DNA of 28,174 nt from a virus: IMG/VR virus record IMGVR_UViG_3300046492_000609, positions 1-28,174 of that record. One strand, written 5' to 3'. Positions 8,350 through 17,218 of the stretch are shown here, piece by piece (positions within the stretch are counted from its first letter, which is position 1; each line of letters opens with the position of its first letter). A program made the translations under genes and the position numbers. The notes under the pieces are model-generated. The model was not told the origin of the DNA, searched no databases, and saw nothing but the letters and a program-made list of their open reading frames with translations.

Positions 8350-8690
8350 TTGCTGTCAACGCACTGGTATTTCACGCGGTATTTTTTGGACCAGCAAGGG
8401 CTGATGCCTTGCGCCTGACAGACCTCAGTGACTGGCAGCTGCCCGTTGCGGTACATATCGGCGCCGGCGTAGCCCCAGCTCTTGCAGCGCCGGTCAGCTT
8501 CGCCATCAGCCTGCGCTACGTCCCATTGAATCATGGTCTCGCGCACACCCATCTTGGGCGGAACATCGATGCCAAGGGTTACAACGCCGTCGCTTTTGCT
8601 GCCGTCGACCATGGCCCAGTTCCCATGTTCGGTGGGGGTGGCGCACCCGGCCAAGAGCGCCACAGCCATCAATGCAATGTACTTCACCAT
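8346..8690 (-). CDS. YecR-like lipoprotein
   Basis: The 114-aa precursor has a short signal peptide and lipobox LLAGC with Cys16 as the predicted lipidated residue. The mature part contains VDGSKSDGVVTLG, then ADRRCKSWGYAGADMY and KYRVKYQCVD, the signature spacing of YecR-like lipoproteins (SKxDG, C..WGY.A, YQC). Start ATG 8690 is preferred over upstream TTG/GTG because AGGAGG lies nine bases before it. It is inserted between two ejection-protein genes, an unusual place for a lipoprotein. It may be a lysogenic-conversion or superinfection-exclusion factor in the cell envelope, or a virion-associated factor expressed late. Function is unknown; family assignment is by motif recall. Confidence 0.8.
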   Translation of the reverse strand: MVKYIALMAVALLAGCATPTEHGNWAMVDGSKSDGVVTLGIDVPPKMGVRETMIQWDVAQADGEADRRCKSWGYAGADMYRNGQLPVTEVCQAQGISPCWSKKYRVKYQCVDSK

Positions 8691-8725
8691 GATCACCAAC
8701 CTCCTGTTGTGGGGTTGTGATGCTA

Positions 8726-10561
8726 TTACGATTCACCCCTCTGCAGGAAGCAGGCGGCTGCGGCCAGAAAGCCCTTGGTGTCGCTTTGGGCCTGCTGCAG
8801 CTGGGCATCAGCCTCGGCCAGCAATTGCTTGGCTGACACGGTTACAGGCCGCCCCTCGGCATCGATGGCGCCGGTGGGCAGCTGCAGGTCTTCCATGTGG
8901 TCGACGATGCCCTGCGCCAGCTGCACCTCAGGATCCACATCGGCGGGGTTTTGTTGCGCTTCCTGCCCGTCCTGTTGCGCTTTTGCGCCGGATTGTTGCG
9001 CGTTCTGCCCATCTTGTTGCACGGCAGGCTCTGGTTGGTCGATGGATTCACGCGCCGCCCGGGGCATACCGGCCAGGCCATCGTCGGCGACCGCCGTGTG
9101 CGGGACCTGCTCGCGGTCGATGTCGCCGAGGGCGCGGCCGATCTCCTGGCGGGCAATCTGCCGGAACGACAGCTGGTTGCCGCTGGCCACACCACTAGCC
9201 AATGGGGTCTTCTCGAAGGCCTTGGCCATTTCATCGGCACGTGCCTGCACCCGCTGGTTCAGCACTTCCGAGGGTTCACCGCGGTTCAGGCGCCCCAGCT
9301 CGGCCCCGGCCTGCTCGGCCTGACGGTTCATGTCGAGGGCTGAATTTATCTCGCCTTGACGGTCGGTGAGGGTCTGGCGGTCCTGGGCGATGGCGTCACG
9401 CGCGGAAGCCTCGGCAGCCTTTCGGCCTTGGCCCTGCTGCTGGAACTGCTTGGCGCGGTCCTTGAAACTGTCGTCGAGGCCGTCCAGCGTGCGCTGCATC
9501 TCTGCCACTTCCTGCTTGAGGTCAGCCACATTGGGCTGGCGCTGGCTCGCTTGCTGGTCCAGCTCGGCACGGTAGGCCGGTTCCAGTTCCTGCCGGGCGG
9601 CGGTCTCGGCCACTTCACGGCTCGGCGCCATGGGCGCAGCCTCATCACCAGAACGGAGAAACCCCGCGTCCATGATGCGGGGTGGCAGGTTGACCGGCTC
9701 GCCGCGGCTGATCTGGTCCAAGGCAGTGCGCAATGCTTCCTGGTGAGAGACCGACGACACCGCATCGATCGGCACCCCCGGTGCGATGTCGACCTGTGCG
9801 TTCTGCGCGTTGCGCTGGGTCAGCGCCGCATCGACCTGGGGCTGGCTAAACCGACGAGACAGGCCCCAGAAGGCACTGCCCATCACCAGATCGGCAGCAA
9901 TGGACGCGGCGTCGAAGGCCTTGTATTGCTGGGCCTGCGCCTCATAGCCGTTGGCAGATAGCAAGGCATTCAGCCCGCCACGGTTCGCCAGGCCCAGCCC
10001 GACGTTGCCGCCAGCCGCCAGGGCGAAGTCGGCCAACTTACCTGCCACGATGCCGCTACCAGGCAGCATGCCACCTACGCCCATGGTGGCCGCCTGGATC
10101 ACCGAAGCACCAATAGCGGTGCCTGAGCCCACACCCTGGTCGACCAGATCGAGGCCAGTGTTGAGGCCTTCGGTAGCCGCCAAGCCAGAAACACCCCCGG
10201 CGGTCAACGAGGTGAGCATCTGCGCGACGCCACCCAGCAGCCGCCCTGCACTGCCAGTCTCTTGGGCGCCGGGCGTCCAATACTTCACAGCGTCGGTACC
10301 GTAGTCGTCCATGGTTTCAAACCACGAGTCTTGGGCCTTGGTGCCCCCGGTGGCCGCATCGTAGGCGATAGGACCGACAGACAGCGCCAGCATGCCCGCC
10401 CGGGCAGAACGCGCAAAACCGGCCATGGCGTAGTTACCGATGGCCTGGTTGGTGCGGTAGAAGGTAGGCACCTGGACAGCGTCCGGGCTCAGTGGGTTGA
10501 GGTTGGCCTGCTCGTCCTGGACGCGCTGACCTTCGGTGTCGAGGTCGAAAACGGTGCTCAC
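8726..10561 (-). CDS. Internal virion/ejection protein (gp16 N-terminal-like, Gly/Ala-rich)
   Basis: The 611-aa protein starts at GTG 10561, overlapping the preceding stop as GTGA. Residues about 40-250 are rich in Gly, Ala and hydrophobic residues (RLLGGVAQMLTSLTAGGVSG; GASVIQAATMGVGGMLPG), which suggests membrane-active helices. The second half is highly polar and helical, with a repetitive Gln-rich tract (DGQNAQQ, AQQDGQEAQQ at about 520-550). With the 847-aa protein it appears to replace the single large gp16 core protein of T7. Neither contains a recognisable transglycosylase motif. Assignment is by gene order and composition. Confidence 0.7.
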   Translation of the reverse strand: MSTVFDLDTEGQRVQDEQANLNPLSPDAVQVPTFYRTNQAIGNYAMAGFARSARAGMLALSVGPIAYDAATGGTKAQDSWFETMDDYGTDAVKYWTPGAQETGSAGRLLGGVAQMLTSLTAGGVSGLAATEGLNTGLDLVDQGVGSGTAIGASVIQAATMGVGGMLPGSGIVAGKLADFALAAGGNVGLGLANRGGLNALLSANGYEAQAQQYKAFDAASIAADLVMGSAFWGLSRRFSQPQVDAALTQRNAQNAQVDIAPGVPIDAVSSVSHQEALRTALDQISRGEPVNLPPRIMDAGFLRSGDEAAPMAPSREVAETAARQELEPAYRAELDQQASQRQPNVADLKQEVAEMQRTLDGLDDSFKDRAKQFQQQGQGRKAAEASARDAIAQDRQTLTDRQGEINSALDMNRQAEQAGAELGRLNRGEPSEVLNQRVQARADEMAKAFEKTPLASGVASGNQLSFRQIARQEIGRALGDIDREQVPHTAVADDGLAGMPRAARESIDQPEPAVQQDGQNAQQSGAKAQQDGQEAQQNPADVDPEVQLAQGIVDHMEDLQLPTGAIDAEGRPVTVSAKQLLAEADAQLQQAQSDTKGFLAAAACFLQRGES

Positions 10562-12639
10562 TGGCCATCCCCTTTGACGTTGATGATGATTGGCTGGCCG
10601 CTCTTGTCGCGCAGGTAGTCGCCACCCTGCACAACGCGATAGGTATCGCCGGTGCGGTTCTCAAGCCCGAACACGCCGAAGTTGTTGGTCAGCGCCGCCG
10701 GCATGCCGTGCTTGGTCATCTCAGCTTCGAACGAAGTCTTGGCCTTGGAGTGGAACGTGTCTTCGTCCATGCCCCACGGGGCCAGCACCGGGCTTCCACC
10801 ACCTACGCTGACCGGGCGGCCGATGGTGGCGGTGATGGCCTGCTTCATGCGCTTGGTGTCGATCTCGCCCGACACGTCACCGTCCTGGGCGGCCTTGCCG
10901 GTGTAGTAGCTGCGCACCGACTGCATGGCGATGTCGAAGGCCTCGGGGCGGTTGGCGAACACGTTGCCCACCACGCTGGAGAACGTCGTGCGGAAGTCCT
11001 GTTCCTTGGGGATCGGGAAGCCCGACGACTTACCGTCGGTGCCCTTGTCTGCCTTGGTCTTGTTCAGGATGTTCTCGCCGGTGAGCATCGTTGCAGCCAC
11101 GTCACCGCTGTTGGCCATCACGTTGTCGCCGAACCACTTGGACTGCAGGGTGATGTCCTTCTGTTTCGAGTAGATCATCCCGGCCATTGCGCGCACGGGC
11201 GAGTCGGGGGCGATCTGCTGCATGGCGCCCTGGTACGCAGCATCGTCGCCGAAGGCATTCTTAAGGATGCCGAAGATCTGGCCCTGTTGGCGCGGGGTGG
11301 CCTGCTGCAGCGCGCCCGACAAAGCCGTGGCCTCTTGGGGCAGCAGCGGCGCCATCTTCACGGTAGAGCCGTACATGTTGCGCATGCCGGTGATGGTGGT
11401 GGCGCGGTCCTGCAGCTGGTTGGTGATCGCCGAGGTGTCGCCGCCATTGACCAGGCTGGCCAGATCCAGAGGCTGCGGCGGGTTGCCCAGGCGGTTGCCG
11501 GCCCATACCAGCGGCTGATCCTGCATCTGCTTCACGTTATTGGTCACGGCAGTGTTGAGGCGGTTCAGGTTGGCCAGGTCCTTCACGGTGCCGCCGTTCT
11601 GCTGCAGATCCTGCTGGCGCTTCTGAACGAACGAAACCTGCTCATTGGCAGGCAGGCGCAGCACCGACTGGATTTCATTCTCACCCTGCACCAGGTCCTT
11701 GAAGTCACCCTCGGCGCTGGTGCCCTTGACCTTGGCACCAACGCCATCCCAGAAACCTGCCGGCGCCGGGATGCCGCTCGCCAGCTGCTGGTTGGCCGAG
11801 TAGATAGCCCGTTGGGCACCGGCCTCGCGCTTAGCCTCAGCAGCCAGGGCGCGGTTCTCCAATTGAATCTGGAAGTTCTGGACCTGATTGAGGACCGTGG
11901 TACGCCGGCTGGCGTCGAGTTTGCCGGTATAAAACCCATCTTCGGCAGTCAGGTCGTGCTCGAGCTGCTTGAGCTGTCCCATGTCGTTCTTGGCAGCCCC
12001 GGCCCGCTGGATAGCGTTGGTGGCAAAAATGCTGTCCTTGAAGTCCTGTTTCTTGTGGTCCCAATCAAGGCCAAACGCCATTCGGCCAGATGTGTCTACA
12101 TCTTCTGAATCGAGTCGCGCTGCGATCTTGCCGGGGTCAGTGCCAGGCATGCCGGCATCTTTGCCAAGCAAGTCCAGCCGATTGGCCATTTCGCTTTGAG
12201 CCTCACCAATACGAGCCTTCTGGATGATGGGCTGCAGGTCCTGGGTGCCCCCGATCTGCAGCCGCTTGAGCGAGGCCCCAAAGGTTTCCATCTCGACCGG
12301 GCCCAAACCTTTGGGCGTAATCGGTTCCAGTTTGCTCACGGCCTGTTCGTACGCGACGGGCAACTGATCGTGCGTCAGCGCGCCTGTACGTGCTTTTTCG
12401 CCTAGGTCTTGGGTGATCGTCTTGATCTGCGTTTCACGATCCAGCAACAGGTTGCTCGCGCGCACGCGCGACAGAGCGTCGTTCTGCTGGATCTGTTGCT
12501 GGGCGACGTCATTGGCGATGGCCTGGCCAGTGCGCCCGAGGCGCTCGGCGGCCTGGCTCACCTGGGTGTTGTCGAAGGCGGCGGCGCCAGGGCGCACCAC
12601 TGGTACGACCTGGCCAAAGTTTCCGGTGGGGATGCGCAT
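10558..12639 (-). CDS. Internal virion protein, gp15-like
   Basis: The 693-aa protein begins MRIPTGNFGQVVPVVRPGAA and has a long alpha-helical Gln/Ala/Asp-rich body without signal peptide or membrane segment. It sits between the gp14-like gene and the gp16-like genes, which is the T7 gp15 position; proteins opening with this P-x-G-x-x-G-V-x-P pattern are common in this slot. It would form the middle ring of the internal core and the periplasmic part of the DNA-ejection channel. Its start ATG 12639 is preceded by AAGGA at good spacing and its stop overlaps the next start. Confidence 0.78.
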   Translation of the reverse strand: MRIPTGNFGQVVPVVRPGAAAFDNTQVSQAAERLGRTGQAIANDVAQQQIQQNDALSRVRASNLLLDRETQIKTITQDLGEKARTGALTHDQLPVAYEQAVSKLEPITPKGLGPVEMETFGASLKRLQIGGTQDLQPIIQKARIGEAQSEMANRLDLLGKDAGMPGTDPGKIAARLDSEDVDTSGRMAFGLDWDHKKQDFKDSIFATNAIQRAGAAKNDMGQLKQLEHDLTAEDGFYTGKLDASRRTTVLNQVQNFQIQLENRALAAEAKREAGAQRAIYSANQQLASGIPAPAGFWDGVGAKVKGTSAEGDFKDLVQGENEIQSVLRLPANEQVSFVQKRQQDLQQNGGTVKDLANLNRLNTAVTNNVKQMQDQPLVWAGNRLGNPPQPLDLASLVNGGDTSAITNQLQDRATTITGMRNMYGSTVKMAPLLPQEATALSGALQQATPRQQGQIFGILKNAFGDDAAYQGAMQQIAPDSPVRAMAGMIYSKQKDITLQSKWFGDNVMANSGDVAATMLTGENILNKTKADKGTDGKSSGFPIPKEQDFRTTFSSVVGNVFANRPEAFDIAMQSVRSYYTGKAAQDGDVSGEIDTKRMKQAITATIGRPVSVGGGSPVLAPWGMDEDTFHSKAKTSFEAEMTKHGMPAALTNNFGVFGLENRTGDTYRVVQGGDYLRDKSGQPIIINVKGDGQ

Positions 12640-12648
12640 GGTGATTCC

Positions 12649-13119
12649 TTACTTGGTGGCCGTGGACTTTTTCCAGTTGGAGTACCCGCTGTACGCGCCG
12701 CCAATCAGGCTGGTGGCAGCGCTGACGGTTCCGGCGGTGGCGGCCTGGTTGCCCTGGATGCTTGCGGCGACGCCCTGCTGGGTGGTCTTGGCGGCGCTGT
12801 TGTTGCCGTTGATGATCGTCATAGCGGCGTCTTCTTCGGCGTCGCGGTAGATGCCCTCGTTAATCTCGAGCGCGGTGCCCTCGCCCACCTCCACACCGGA
12901 AGCGGCCAATGAGGCGTTGGCTTGGCCCGCCTGCGAAGCAGCCAGCTTTCGGATCTTGGCCGCCTGCACCTGGGCGGCGCTCTGCTCGGCGTCGGCGTCG
13001 GCCTGGGCTTGATCGGCCTGGTATTCGCCCATGGCCTTCTGCTGCTGGCCAGATTCATAGGCAGCGCCGGCGGAAATCACAGCGGTCACGGCAAGGGCTG
13101 CGGTGGTGTATCCAGACAT
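12649..13119 (-). CDS. Internal virion protein, gp14-like
   Basis: The 156-aa protein has a hydrophobic N-terminal segment (TTAALAVTAVISAGAAYESG), then a polar Gln/Ala-rich helical region (QQQKAMGEYQADQAQADADA) and a region ASGVEVGEGTALEINEGIYRDAEEDA. This N-terminal hairpin plus polar helix layout is shared by small ejection proteins (T7 gp14, and by analogy P22 gp7). It would insert in the outer membrane as the first ejected protein. Gene order (tail tube B, ..., gp14-like, gp15-like, gp16-like) supports it. Confidence 0.78.
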   Translation of the reverse strand: MSGYTTAALAVTAVISAGAAYESGQQQKAMGEYQADQAQADADAEQSAAQVQAAKIRKLAASQAGQANASLAASGVEVGEGTALEINEGIYRDAEEDAAMTIINGNNSAAKTTQQGVAASIQGNQAATAGTVSAATSLIGGAYSGYSNWKKSTATK

Positions 13120-13121
13120 GG

Positions 13122-13580
13122 TTATTCCCCTGTGCTGATAGTGGTGTTGCCGTCCTGCTTGCGAGAGGCCAGCAAGTCAGCTTCATGGGTGAACTCGGCT
13201 TCGGCCTGTTCCACCGTCGTCGCAGTGGTTGGGAAGGTCATGGTGAGGTCCGTGTCGGCGTGGGCCAGAAACGCCTGCTTGCGGCCGGCCTGCCCGGGCA
13301 GCACGTGGTAGCCGGCCAGCTCCAGGCATTCGCCACCGATGAACACCGACACATGGCCCGAGACCACCAGCAAGGTGGGGATCTGGATCAATGCACCGGT
13401 GATCATCACGCCCGCGGGGATCCGGATGGTTCGGGCGTACAGGCCTGCGTGGAAGTGGTGGGTGGTCTTGATGTCCACTTGGGGGGCCTGCATCAGCGCG
13501 CTTTCAAGGCGCTGCACGCGCTCGACATCATCACCGGACATTGCCGGCAAACCTGGCTGTGAACGCTGCACCTGGCTCAC
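13122..13580 (-). CDS. Cupin-like phage protein of unknown function
   Basis: This 152-aa protein starts at GTG 13580, overlapping the GNAT gene stop as GTGA. The middle (residues about 35-120) is rich in beta-strand patterns: HHFHAGLYARTIRIPAGVMI, TLLVVSGHVSVFIGG, LAGYHVLPGQAGRKQAFLA. The HxH...PAG...G...PG spacing resembles an RmlC-like cupin, and the His residues could bind a metal. The same type of protein occurs near the ejection genes of related podophages, so it may be a minor structural or assembly protein. No substrate can be named. Confidence 0.55.
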   Translation of the reverse strand: MSQVQRSQPGLPAMSGDDVERVQRLESALMQAPQVDIKTTHHFHAGLYARTIRIPAGVMITGALIQIPTLLVVSGHVSVFIGGECLELAGYHVLPGQAGRKQAFLAHADTDLTMTFPTTATTVEQAEAEFTHEADLLASRKQDGNTTISTGE

Positions 13581-14032
13581 GGTAAGGCCCTCACAAAGAT
13601 GCTACTGCTGTGCCGGTAGCCTTGGCGCGGCAGGACCTCCTGCAGCCGCCCGCCGGCCGGGGCGCTGACCATCAGGGCGCGGGCGTCCAGGTCGCAGGCC
13701 TTGGACTCAGCAGCGCGCAACAGCTTGAGCCCAGCGCCGGTCTCCCGGGCCTCTGGCAGGACGAAGAACGATTCCATGGCACAAACGCGGTACCCCCCGT
13801 AATGCGGCAAGCCGTAGACGATCAGCACCGCCAGCCCCACCAGGTCAGGAGAGAAGGCGCCGATGATGTGCAGTGAGCCGCTGGTCTCCATGGCGTGGTA
13901 CATGGGGAAGCAGGCCTCGACCTTGCCGAACTCCGGGCTGCTGGATTCGCTGGCGTACTGGGCCAGCAGCTTGGTCATGGCGCCGGACTGCTCGACCTCA
14001 GCAACGGTGATGCTTCGGATTTCGATAGGCAC
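13577..14032 (-). CDS. GNAT-family acetyltransferase (second of two)
   Basis: The 151-aa protein shows the GNAT core: MESFFVLPEARETGAGLKLLRAAESKACD matches motif A, where the R-x-x-G-x-G loop binds acetyl-CoA phosphate; here it is RETGAG. It is followed by ALMVSAPAGGRLQEVLPRQGYRHSSSIFVR (motif B, with G-Y). It starts at GTG 14032 after a GGAG eight bases upstream and three bases after the stop of the first GNAT gene. It differs from its neighbour in sequence, so it is unlikely to be a recent duplicate. The target is unknown; a host or virion protein is possible. Confidence 0.8.
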   Translation of the reverse strand: MPIEIRSITVAEVEQSGAMTKLLAQYASESSSPEFGKVEACFPMYHAMETSGSLHIIGAFSPDLVGLAVLIVYGLPHYGGYRVCAMESFFVLPEARETGAGLKLLRAAESKACDLDARALMVSAPAGGRLQEVLPRQGYRHSSSIFVRALP

Positions 14033-14034
14033 GG

Positions 14035-14478
14035 TTAGATCTCCATCTTGAACATGGGGTGCTCGGACTTGAACCCGAGGGACTGATAGAACTGGCTGAT
14101 ACCGTCGACGCCACGGCCGGTGGTGATACCGGCCTCGACGTGCTTGGCGCCACGGAGCTTTGCCCAGGCCATAAAGGCCTTCACCAGCTTCACAGCAGTG
14201 ATCCCGCTGCGGCTGGCGGGATCAATGAACAGGGCAATCTCATAGGCGTAGAGGTCATCGTTGAACCACTGCTGCCCCAGTGCACCAGCAATGCCGCCCA
14301 CCACAACGCCGTCGACCTCGGCCAGGAACACCACACCGGCTCCGGCGATCAGGCTGTACATGAATTGGCCGGCGCGTTCCTGGTCGTAGTTGAGGGTCGA
14401 GTAATCGGTGGTGGCGTGCATGATCACGCCCAGTTCGAGAATGCGAGGAATGTCGCTGTAGGTGGCTGGCCGGATCAT
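14035..14478 (-). CDS. GNAT-family acetyltransferase (first of two)
   Basis: The 147-aa protein starts MIRPATYSDIPRILELG, a classical GNAT N-terminus. It has GAGVVFLAEVDGVVVGGIAG (strands 2-3) and YEIALFIDPASRSGITAVKL, where RSGITA stands in the acetyl-CoA loop, then GRGVDGISQFYQSLGFKSE, the typical Y..LGF motif B. ATG 14478 overlaps the tail tubular protein B stop as ATGA, so it is co-translated with a structural gene and expressed late. Substrate unknown. Confidence 0.88.
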   Translation of the reverse strand: MIRPATYSDIPRILELGVIMHATTDYSTLNYDQERAGQFMYSLIAGAGVVFLAEVDGVVVGGIAGALGQQWFNDDLYAYEIALFIDPASRSGITAVKLVKAFMAWAKLRGAKHVEAGITTGRGVDGISQFYQSLGFKSEHPMFKMEI

Positions 14479-16625
14479 GACGATTGAAACCCCTTGATGA
14501 CGGAGAGCAGGTGGAACGGCAGGGGTTGGTCCTGGGTGATGGTGATAGAGGCTTCGCCCAACGCCCACCCGAGCTGCTCCATGCGGTGGTCGCCAGTGAA
14601 TGGCGTCAGCGGGCTGTCCAAGATCGCTGGGGCGAAGCGCCGGAACGCGACGGTCTTGCCGTTGATCTTGCAACCGATGGTGTTTAGGAAGCGCAGGGTG
14701 ACCTCGGCGATGCGCATGTTGCTGCCCTGCGCGGTGCCGGTCTGGCTGGATATCTCAGGCGTGAGGGTTTCGATGGTGGTCGTGAACGGTAGGCCGATCT
14801 CCACCGCCTTGGCGGTACGGTCCAGAGTGATCTGCCCGCCAGCCACAACAGCCTGAGGCATGACCACGCCATCGGCGACCACGTCCACGGTCTTGCCCTC
14901 AAGATGCGCCAGGCCGCCCCACGTGCTGGCGCCAGCGCCGCTGGCACCGGTGATGGACGCATGGGTGTAGGCCTGGTCATCGAAGCGCTCCAGGTACCGC
15001 ACTGCCTGACCGTTTACCGTGCGATCTACCACCACCCACACCGTCTCACCGTCATCGACAGGAATCGACGCCACAGCGCGATACAGGCCGTCCGTGGTCT
15101 GGCGTCCCCAGCCGGTCACGTCCTGGTCGCGGTCGACCGTGACGGTGGCCATGGTGCCGTCAGCGCGGACCAGCCACAGGATCGACTCGGGTTCCTGCTG
15201 GTACGCCATGTCGATGATGCCGGTCTCGGTGAGGTGCTCCGACAGCACCGACAGGTCGGGCGAGCCATAGGCGTCGGTCTCGTACTTGTAGGCCATGGCC
15301 CGCAGCTTGCGGTTGGCGCGCTGCATGAAGTACAGCTCGTTGCCGATCCGCAGGGGGCGCACGCCGTTGCACCCGTACACCGACTGGTTCTTCACCTGGA
15401 TGTTGGTGGGGGTGATGGCCTTCTCGGTACCGCCGCTGAGCGTGAACTCACCGCCGTAGGTGAGCGCGATCAGGGTTTGGATCTGACCCATGTGCACGAT
15501 GGGGTTGATCTGGTTGGACGACACGGTGAACGACATGGCGTCGTCATCATCGGTACCGATCTCGAAGTTGAGGTACTCGCCGGTTCGGGACATCCATACC
15601 GTCTGTGGGTATTCGGTCGAGCCGGCACACACCAGGCGTTGCTCGTGCAGGGTGATCGCGCCCGGGTAGCCAGAGACCGGAGTCCATACGGTCGATTCGA
15701 TGGACCAAGCCCCGGCCTGAGAACCAACAGTGGCCGACAGCGCCACCTGAATCTTGCCCTTGGCCACCAGGTCGCTGGTCAGGCTGGTGATCAGCACTAG
15801 GCCGCTGTTGATCCTCACCCACTTGCCGACGTCACCAGCGCGCCACCCCGAGGCGGTAAGGGTCAGGTCGATGGTGTCGCCGACATATTCCTTCGCCGAA
15901 GGTGTGAGCGTGGTTTGCGGGCTGCCCTTGATGGTCCAAGCACCAGACGCCCAAGCGGCCTGGTCGAACGCGCCCTTGATCTGGACGGTGACCGACGTGG
16001 AGCTGGTGTAGCCGGTGATGACTGCAATCCCGGTACCGGCCCAAACCTCACGGCCCACGTCTGCCGCAAAGAACGAAGCCGCCGAAGCGGTGGCAGTAAT
16101 GCCGGTACCGACCGCGGTGCTGGAGAGGGTAAGGGTGGCCGCCGGCTTTACGCCGATCTCGTCGAATGGCTCAGTAACGAACGGCGCCGCTGCCAGCACC
16201 CACTGGGTATTGGTCGAGCGGCGCAGGCGGTAGATCGGCACGCTGGGGTGGGCGAGGAACATGGTGTCAGCGCCCTGGACGTACGACAGATCGTCCAGCA
16301 TGGCTGAACTGTAGGGCGATGCGACCTCTGCCAGCAGTGCCCCGTCGCGGCTGTAGATCCGCATGTACAGGTCGCCAACCTCCAGCATGTACGACTGCTG
16401 GCGGTTGAACACGTAGGGGATCAGGATGGTTGCCCGGTCCGCGTACTTGATGGGCGCCACGAAGCGCGTGCCCCACGTGCGGATCACACCGCCGTGAATC
16501 ATCACCAGGCCATTCTCGATGGTCTTGGCGCCGTTGCCGTACCGGGCGATGTCCACCCGGCCCATCATGCGCGGGGAGAGCTCACCCGCTGTGAAGTTGG
16601 TTTGGATCAGCGAGATTTTGGCCAT
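14475..16625 (-). CDS. Tail tubular protein B-like (gp12-like nozzle)
   Basis: The 716-aa protein begins MAKISLIQTNFTAGELSPRM, a strong signature of T7 gp12-like tail nozzle proteins (the F-x-x-G-E-x-S/L-P motif), followed by GGVIRTWGTRFV and YMLEVGDLYMRIY. It is mostly beta-strand. It would form the distal tube of the short tail, below the tail tubular protein A ring and touching the fibres. The start overlaps the gp11-like stop as TGATG. Length is close to T7 gp12 (about 790 aa). Confidence 0.9.
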   Translation of the reverse strand: MAKISLIQTNFTAGELSPRMMGRVDIARYGNGAKTIENGLVMIHGGVIRTWGTRFVAPIKYADRATILIPYVFNRQQSYMLEVGDLYMRIYSRDGALLAEVASPYSSAMLDDLSYVQGADTMFLAHPSVPIYRLRRSTNTQWVLAAAPFVTEPFDEIGVKPAATLTLSSTAVGTGITATASAASFFAADVGREVWAGTGIAVITGYTSSTSVTVQIKGAFDQAAWASGAWTIKGSPQTTLTPSAKEYVGDTIDLTLTASGWRAGDVGKWVRINSGLVLITSLTSDLVAKGKIQVALSATVGSQAGAWSIESTVWTPVSGYPGAITLHEQRLVCAGSTEYPQTVWMSRTGEYLNFEIGTDDDDAMSFTVSSNQINPIVHMGQIQTLIALTYGGEFTLSGGTEKAITPTNIQVKNQSVYGCNGVRPLRIGNELYFMQRANRKLRAMAYKYETDAYGSPDLSVLSEHLTETGIIDMAYQQEPESILWLVRADGTMATVTVDRDQDVTGWGRQTTDGLYRAVASIPVDDGETVWVVVDRTVNGQAVRYLERFDDQAYTHASITGASGAGASTWGGLAHLEGKTVDVVADGVVMPQAVVAGGQITLDRTAKAVEIGLPFTTTIETLTPEISSQTGTAQGSNMRIAEVTLRFLNTIGCKINGKTVAFRRFAPAILDSPLTPFTGDHRMEQLGWALGEASITITQDQPLPFHLLSVIKGFQSS

Positions 16626-17206
16626 CAGCGCACAAAGCCCCCGCTGTAACGAGAGCCCAGCAGCGGGAAGTCGCCGAGGGTTTCGGCGGGGTTCTCTTGG
16701 CCGTCAACGGCGCGAGCCTTGCGCAGGGCATAGTCCAGCGCCTGCGCGCGGGCCTGGGCTTCGGACGTTGACGAGGTCAGCGCGTAGGCCATCTCTGCGG
16801 TCATGGCCATGGTCATCACGGCAACCAGCGAGCTGTCCCACGTGGCCTCCACATCGTTGCGGAAGATGTAGCGCAGTTCGATCGATGACGAATCCGACAG
16901 GATCATCTGCCCTTCCACCTGGTGGTCGACGGTGCAGTCGTTGCTGGTGACCTGGATGGTGCGAAGCCAGTCGCCTGGCAGGTTGAACTGGTACTGATAC
17001 CCGAAGGCTGGGGCCACCGCGTTGGGCGCCAGCAGGATGCGCCGCACCGCGCAGTTCCAGGGATGGGCACGCAGCATGTCGTCGCGCACCGACTCATAGA
17101 GGTTCGAGGCCAGCTGCGCCCGGGGCAGGTCCTCGTCAAAGCTGTTGATGGGTTGCGCGCCCAGTTTGAGCATCGCGTTGGAGCAGATCGATACGGCCGT
17201 CGCCAT
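16625..17206 (-). CDS. Tail tubular protein A-like (gp11-like gatekeeper/adaptor)
   Basis: The 193-aa protein has SICSNAMLKLGAQPINSFDE, LYESVRDDMLRAHPWNCAVRR and YQYQFNLPGDWLRTI. These are typical of T7 gp11-like adaptor proteins, which form a 12-mer ring between portal and nozzle. Its length matches T7 gp11 (196 aa). ATG 17206 has GAGGTGA at ideal spacing. It is the first gene after the terminator that follows the capsid genes. Confidence 0.9.
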   Translation of the reverse strand: MATAVSICSNAMLKLGAQPINSFDEDLPRAQLASNLYESVRDDMLRAHPWNCAVRRILLAPNAVAPAFGYQYQFNLPGDWLRTIQVTSNDCTVDHQVEGQMILSDSSSIELRYIFRNDVEATWDSSLVAVMTMAMTAEMAYALTSSTSEAQARAQALDYALRKARAVDGQENPAETLGDFPLLGSRYSGGFVR

Positions 17207-17218
17207 GGTGTCACCTCA

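Noticed and set aside
9480-9520. Possible CRISPR or other repeat array in the Gln-rich ejection protein gene
   Set aside because: Gln/Ala codon repetition (also near 8960-9030) gives imperfect short repeats with no spacers.
10708-12108. 466-aa plus-strand ORF opposite the gp15-like gene
   Set aside because: Shadow frame; composition is low-quality Val/Gly/His/Leu and no neighbour gene on that strand.
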